Assembly (NCBI RefSeq): GCF_001305675.1
Contig: NZ_CP011853.1
Location: forward strand, 3,782,001 to 3,846,000
DNA from: Gordonia phthalatica
GTDB lineage: Bacteria; Actinomycetota; Actinomycetes; Mycobacteriales; Mycobacteriaceae
DNA length: 64,000 bases
Direction of reading: 5' to 3'
The notes under the pieces were generated by a model, which saw only the letters and a list, made by a program, of their open reading frames with translations, was not told the origin of the DNA and made no database searches. Position numbers and translations under genes: made by a program. Of the stretch, positions 61,276-64,000 are shown one piece after another; positions within the stretch are counted from its first letter, which is position 1, and each line of letters opens with the position of its first letter.

Positions 61276-61354
61276 TTCGTCGTTCTCATGCTCCTCTCCG
61301 ACCGCCGTTTCTCGGCATGTGGGACGCCGCCACGCCGGAGTCGCGACCTCGCCC

Positions 61355-61360
61355 TACGAT
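61355..61360 (+). promoter_or_regulatory. -10 box for the FAD-linked oxidase gene, leaderless
   Basis: TACGAT ends 6 nt before ATG 61367 and no ribosome-binding site lies between. It decides the start against the longer frame from 61259. Confidence 0.45.
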
Positions 61361-61366
61361 GCGACG

Positions 61367-62758
61367 ATGACCGACACCGCCACCAGCCGCATTCGGCTGC
61401 GCGATCGACTCTCCGCTGCCCTCCCGGACGGCCGAGTCATCGTCGACACCGACATCACGTCGTCGTACGCCCGCGATCAGGCGGTGTGGGCTCCCGCGGG
61501 CGTGCCGATCGCGGTCGTACGTCCGCGCAGCACTGCGGAAGTGCAGACGACCGTCAGGATCTGCATTGAGTCGGGCACCCCGATCGTCCCGCGCGGAGCC
61601 GGCACCGGCCTGTCCGGCGGAGCGAACGCCGTCGACGGCTGCGTCGTTCTGGCCATGGAGTCGATGGACGCCATTCAGGCGATCGATCCTCTCGAACGTC
61701 TGGCGATCGTGCAGCCGGGCGTCGTCAACGACCAGCTCCGTGCCGCGGTGGCGAAGAAGGGGCTCTGGTATCCGCCTGACCCGTCCAGCGCACCGTGGTC
61801 GACGATCGGCGGAAACGTCGCGACCAACGCCGGCGGCGTGTGCTGCGTCAAATACGGCGTCACCCGCGACTACGTCTTGGCGCTGGAGGTCGTGACCGGA
61901 CTCGGCGATGTGGTCCAGCTCGGACGGCGCACCGCGAAGGGCGTGGCCGGCTACGACCTCGCCGGGCTCATGGTCGGCTCCGAAGGCACCCTCGGCATCG
62001 TCACCGGAGTCACCGTTCGGCTGCGACCGGCCCCCGACCACCAGCGCACGATCGCAGGCTATTTCGATTCCGTCGGCGACGCAGGCGACGCCGTCGAGGC
62101 CGTCGCCGCCGCAGGATTGACACCGTCGGCGCTCGAGTTGATGGATCGCCGATGCCTCGTCGCGGTCGACGAGTGGAAGGGCATGGGCCTCTCCGCCGAC
62201 GCCGACGTCATCCTCCTCGGCCGCATCGACACTCCCGGATCCGTCGGCGACGACGAGGCCGCACGGATGAGCAGGTGCTTCACCGGTGCGGGTGCGACGT
62301 GGGCGGCTGTCTCCACCGACGAGGCCGAGGCCGAAGCGCTCTTCGCCGCACGTCGGCTCGCCTACCCCGCGCTCGAACGACTCGGTCCGGTCCTGACCGA
62401 GGACGTCTGCGTCCCGAAGGGCCGCGTCGCGGAGATGCTGCGTCGCATCGAGGCGATCGGCGTCGAGCACGACACCGTCATCGCCAACCTGGCACACGCC
62501 GGCGACGGGAACCTTCATCCCCTGTTGATCGTCGACGACGGCGACGCCGCCGCCGAGGACCGAGCACAACGGGCGTTCACCGCGATCATCGACGCCGCCG
62601 TCGAACTCGGCGGCACGGTGACCGGGGAGCACGGCGTCGGACTGCTGAAGCGCGACGGTCTCCACAAGGAGTTCGCCCCCGAAGTTCTCGCCATGCATCA
62701 TGCGGTGAAGGCCGCCCTCGACCCGCACGGGATCCTGAATCCGGGGAAGGCGTTCTAG
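61367..62758 (+). CDS. FAD-linked oxidase of the glycolate/D-lactate dehydrogenase family
   Basis: The 463-residue protein has the PCMH FAD-binding domain: VVRPRSTAEVQTTVRIC (about 46-62), VPRGAGTGLSGGANAVDGCVV in pieces (about 70-90), PPDPSSAPWSTIGGNVATNAGGVCCVKYGVTRDYV in pieces (about 131-165) and GYDLAGLMVGSEGTLGIVTG. The C-terminal domain carries NLAHAGDGNLHP (about 374) and GTVTGEHGVGLLK (about 417), with metal- and substrate-binding histidines. It oxidises a 2-hydroxy acid such as D-lactate or glycolate. No GlcE/GlcF subunit genes are adjacent, which favours a single-subunit enzyme. Confidence 0.9.
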   Translation: MTDTATSRIRLRDRLSAALPDGRVIVDTDITSSYARDQAVWAPAGVPIAVVRPRSTAEVQTTVRICIESGTPIVPRGAGTGLSGGANAVDGCVVLAMESMDAIQAIDPLERLAIVQPGVVNDQLRAAVAKKGLWYPPDPSSAPWSTIGGNVATNAGGVCCVKYGVTRDYVLALEVVTGLGDVVQLGRRTAKGVAGYDLAGLMVGSEGTLGIVTGVTVRLRPAPDHQRTIAGYFDSVGDAGDAVEAVAAAGLTPSALELMDRRCLVAVDEWKGMGLSADADVILLGRIDTPGSVGDDEAARMSRCFTGAGATWAAVSTDEAEAEALFAARRLAYPALERLGPVLTEDVCVPKGRVAEMLRRIEAIGVEHDTVIANLAHAGDGNLHPLLIVDDGDAAAEDRAQRAFTAIIDAAVELGGTVTGEHGVGLLKRDGLHKEFAPEVLAMHHAVKAALDPHGILNPGKAF

Positions 62759-62792
62759 AGAGCCGAGTCCTGGACGCGCACCGAATCGCAGG

Positions 62793-63173
62793 TCAGAGCG
62801 CCGACTCCACATCCGTATGCACGAAGTCCGACCCCTTGTACAGCAGCGGCCGCCCCTCCGCCTTCGCCGCACCATAGGAGAGACAGTCCCCGAAGTTCAG
62901 CTTCGCAGGCGAACCGGATCCGCGCCCGTACCGCGCATGCCCGATCCGTGCCCACCGAAGGTGCTCGGCGTCGACAGTGATGACCTCGATGCGAAGGTCG
63001 CGCAGGAAGTCCTCGACCAGCTCCGGTCCCGCCGACGCAGCGACGATCGAGAGTTCCAGCACGCCGGCCGCCGACATGCCGAGACGCGGAGCAGCACCCA
63101 TCGCCGCGATCATCGCTGCGGCCTCCGATTCGGCACGCAGTAGCGCAACTGCGGCCGAGGTGTCGATGATCAT
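62793..63173 (-). CDS. vapC: VapC-type PIN-domain toxin without adjacent antitoxin
   Basis: The 126-residue PIN ribonuclease keeps all four acidic residues: Asp4 (IIDTSA), Glu40 (GVLELS), Asp96 (NFGDCLSY) and Asp116 (GSDFVHT), so it should be active. VapC toxins cut tRNA or rRNA and are normally encoded 0-4 nt after a VapB antitoxin. Here no VapB frame precedes it. The 66 nt directly upstream are open in frame but do not resemble a VapB end. ATG 63173 is chosen because the PIN domain starts there. It lies between the oxidase (convergent) and the clpB terminator. Confidence 0.88.
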   Translation of the reverse strand: MIIDTSAAVALLRAESEAAAMIAAMGAAPRLGMSAAGVLELSIVAASAGPELVEDFLRDLRIEVITVDAEHLRWARIGHARYGRGSGSPAKLNFGDCLSYGAAKAEGRPLLYKGSDFVHTDVESAL

Positions 63174-63258
63174 CGCGGCAACCCGGCCTCGTCGTATATC
63201 GTTCCGCGCAAAAGACTCCGAATTCCACAGCTTCTGCACGTCACCGCCCCGAACGACA

Positions 63259-63293
63259 AACGGTCCCGCCCCCGAAGAGGGAGCGGGACCGTT
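63259..63293 (-). terminator. 11-bp hairpin downstream of clpB
   Basis: The arms 63259-63269 and 63283-63293 pair perfectly, with a possible extension, 13 nt after the clpB stop on the minus strand, followed by TTGTCGTTC. Confidence 0.8.
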
Positions 63294-63306
63294 CGTTTCG
63301 CTCAGG

Positions 63307-64000
63307 TCAGCCGATCACCAACGAGTCGCCGTCGGCGCCGACGTTCACCGGCACGGTGTCGCCGTCGCGGACGTCGCCGGCCAGCAGCGCCTTGGCGAGC
63401 TGGTCGCCGATGGCCTGCTGCACCAGGCGGCGCAGCGGACGCGCGCCGTAGAGCGGATCGAAGCCGCGCTCGGCGAGCCATTCCTTCGCCTTCGGCGTGA
63501 CGGCCAACTCCAGACGACGCTGACGCAGTCGCTTGGCGAGGTTGTCGAGCTGGATGTCGACGATCCGGACCAGCTGCTCGGGCGAGAGCGCGTCGAAGAT
63601 GACGACGTCGTCGAGCCGGTTGATGAACTCCGGCTTGAACGCCGCGCGGACGGCCGCCATCACCATGTCCTTGTCACCGCCGGCGCCCAGGTTGGACGTC
63701 AGGATGAGGATGGTGTTGCGGAAGTCCACCGTGCGTCCCTGACCGTCGGTCAGACGCCCCTCGTCGAGGACCTGCAGCAGCACGTCGAAGACGTCCGGGT
63801 GGGCCTTCTCGACCTCGTCGAACAGGACCACCGAGTACGGGCGACGACGCACGGCCTCGGTCAGCTGACCGCCTGCCTCGTAGCCGACGTAGCCGGGAGG
63901 GGCGCCGACGAGCCGCGCGACGCTGTGCTTCTCGCCGTACTCGCTCATGTCGATGCGGACGATCGCTCGTTCGTCGTCGAACATGAACTCGGCGAGGGCC
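63307..64000 (-). CDS. clpB: ClpB disaggregase, C-terminal part (cut by the window end)
   Basis: The frame continues past the window end, so only about 230 C-terminal residues are seen. They belong to the second AAA+ domain: [54 protein letters not shown] in pieces (pore loop GYVG and Walker B), [23 protein letters not shown] and the sensor-2 region [16 protein letters not shown]. The end [11 protein letters not shown] is the usual ClpB tail. With DnaK it rescues aggregated proteins after heat stress. A terminator follows the stop. Confidence 0.95.
   Translation of the reverse strand, partial: ALAEFMFDDERAIVRIDMSEYGEKHSVARLVGAPPGYVGYEAGGQLTEAVRRRPYSVVLFDEVEKAHPDVFDVLLQVLDEGRLTDGQGRTVDFRNTILILTSNLGAGGDKDMVMAAVRAAFKPEFINRLDDVVIFDALSPEQLVRIVDIQLDNLAKRLRQRRLELAVTPKAKEWLAERGFDPLYGARPLRRLVQQAIGDQLAKALLAGDVRDGDTVPVNVGADGDSLVIG

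Overview
The window is high-GC DNA from an actinobacterium of the order Mycobacteriales. Gordonia or a close relative fits best, as an inference from gene content. Several blocks have the order known from Mycobacterium tuberculosis: purA / Rv0358-like / M50 protease (Rv0357c-Rv0359), DUF3151 / membrane protein / fba / DedA (Rv0360c-Rv0364), and spoU / pyrE / Rv0383c-like with clpB further on. F420-type oxidoreductases, an FprA reductase, a class II aldolase and a mycobacterial-type isochorismate synthase agree with this. No rRNA, tRNA, CRISPR array, prophage or transposase gene was seen.

Layout. 0-9.5 kb: envelope and zinc-ribbon proteins, a lysine-free aminotransferase-like protein, isochorismate synthase, metZ with a rhodanese, fprA and a secreted protein. 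9.6-12.3 kb: a FecCD permease pair behind an IdeR-like iron box, then a YefM-YoeB toxin-antitoxin pair. 12.3-32.3 kb: cobalamin synthesis in two convergent arms, each starting at its own cobalamin riboswitch. The plus arm is cobG-H-IJ-L-M-chlID-cobO-cobB and the minus arm is cobN-F-Q-K. Between the arm ends lies an eight-gene island: an ECF sigma factor and an Asp23-like partner on one strand, and two Asp23 proteins, small membrane proteins, a DUF6286-like protein and an AmaP-like anchor on the other. 32.3-45 kb: purT, a membrane adenylate cyclase, purA, an M50 protease, a CDF metal exporter under a large palindrome, a FUSC protein, a degenerate sortase, fba and DedA. 45-51 kb: a broken AbiEi/DUF559 gene between two hairpins, F420-type enzymes, pyrE and an M20 hydrolase. 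51-58.9 kb: the complete kdp potassium locus, including kdpF and an extra 30-residue ORF. 58.9-64 kb: an ABC-2 exporter, a secreted protein, an FAD-linked oxidase, an orphan VapC and the end of clpB.

How the parts work together. The B12 genes cover methylations, ring contraction, reduction, cobalt insertion, amidation and adenosylation of the aerobic pathway, although the ring-contraction enzyme CobG is only half length. CobN is complemented by a fused ChlI-ChlD protein. Low B12 should switch on both arms together. The sigma factor / Asp23 island looks like a self-contained envelope module and is the best candidate here for a little-described system. Many genes have a TANNNT -10 box only 6-8 nt before the start codon, which indicates leaderless transcripts.

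Two kinds of non-coding structure recur. One is a set of intergenic hairpins with stems mostly of 12-27 bp; the other is a REP-like element family (three copies), one copy of which is read through inside the chelatase gene. Start codons were moved from the longest ORF wherever overlap, ribosome-binding site or promoter argued for it. All functional names rest on recognised motifs and family resemblance without any database search.
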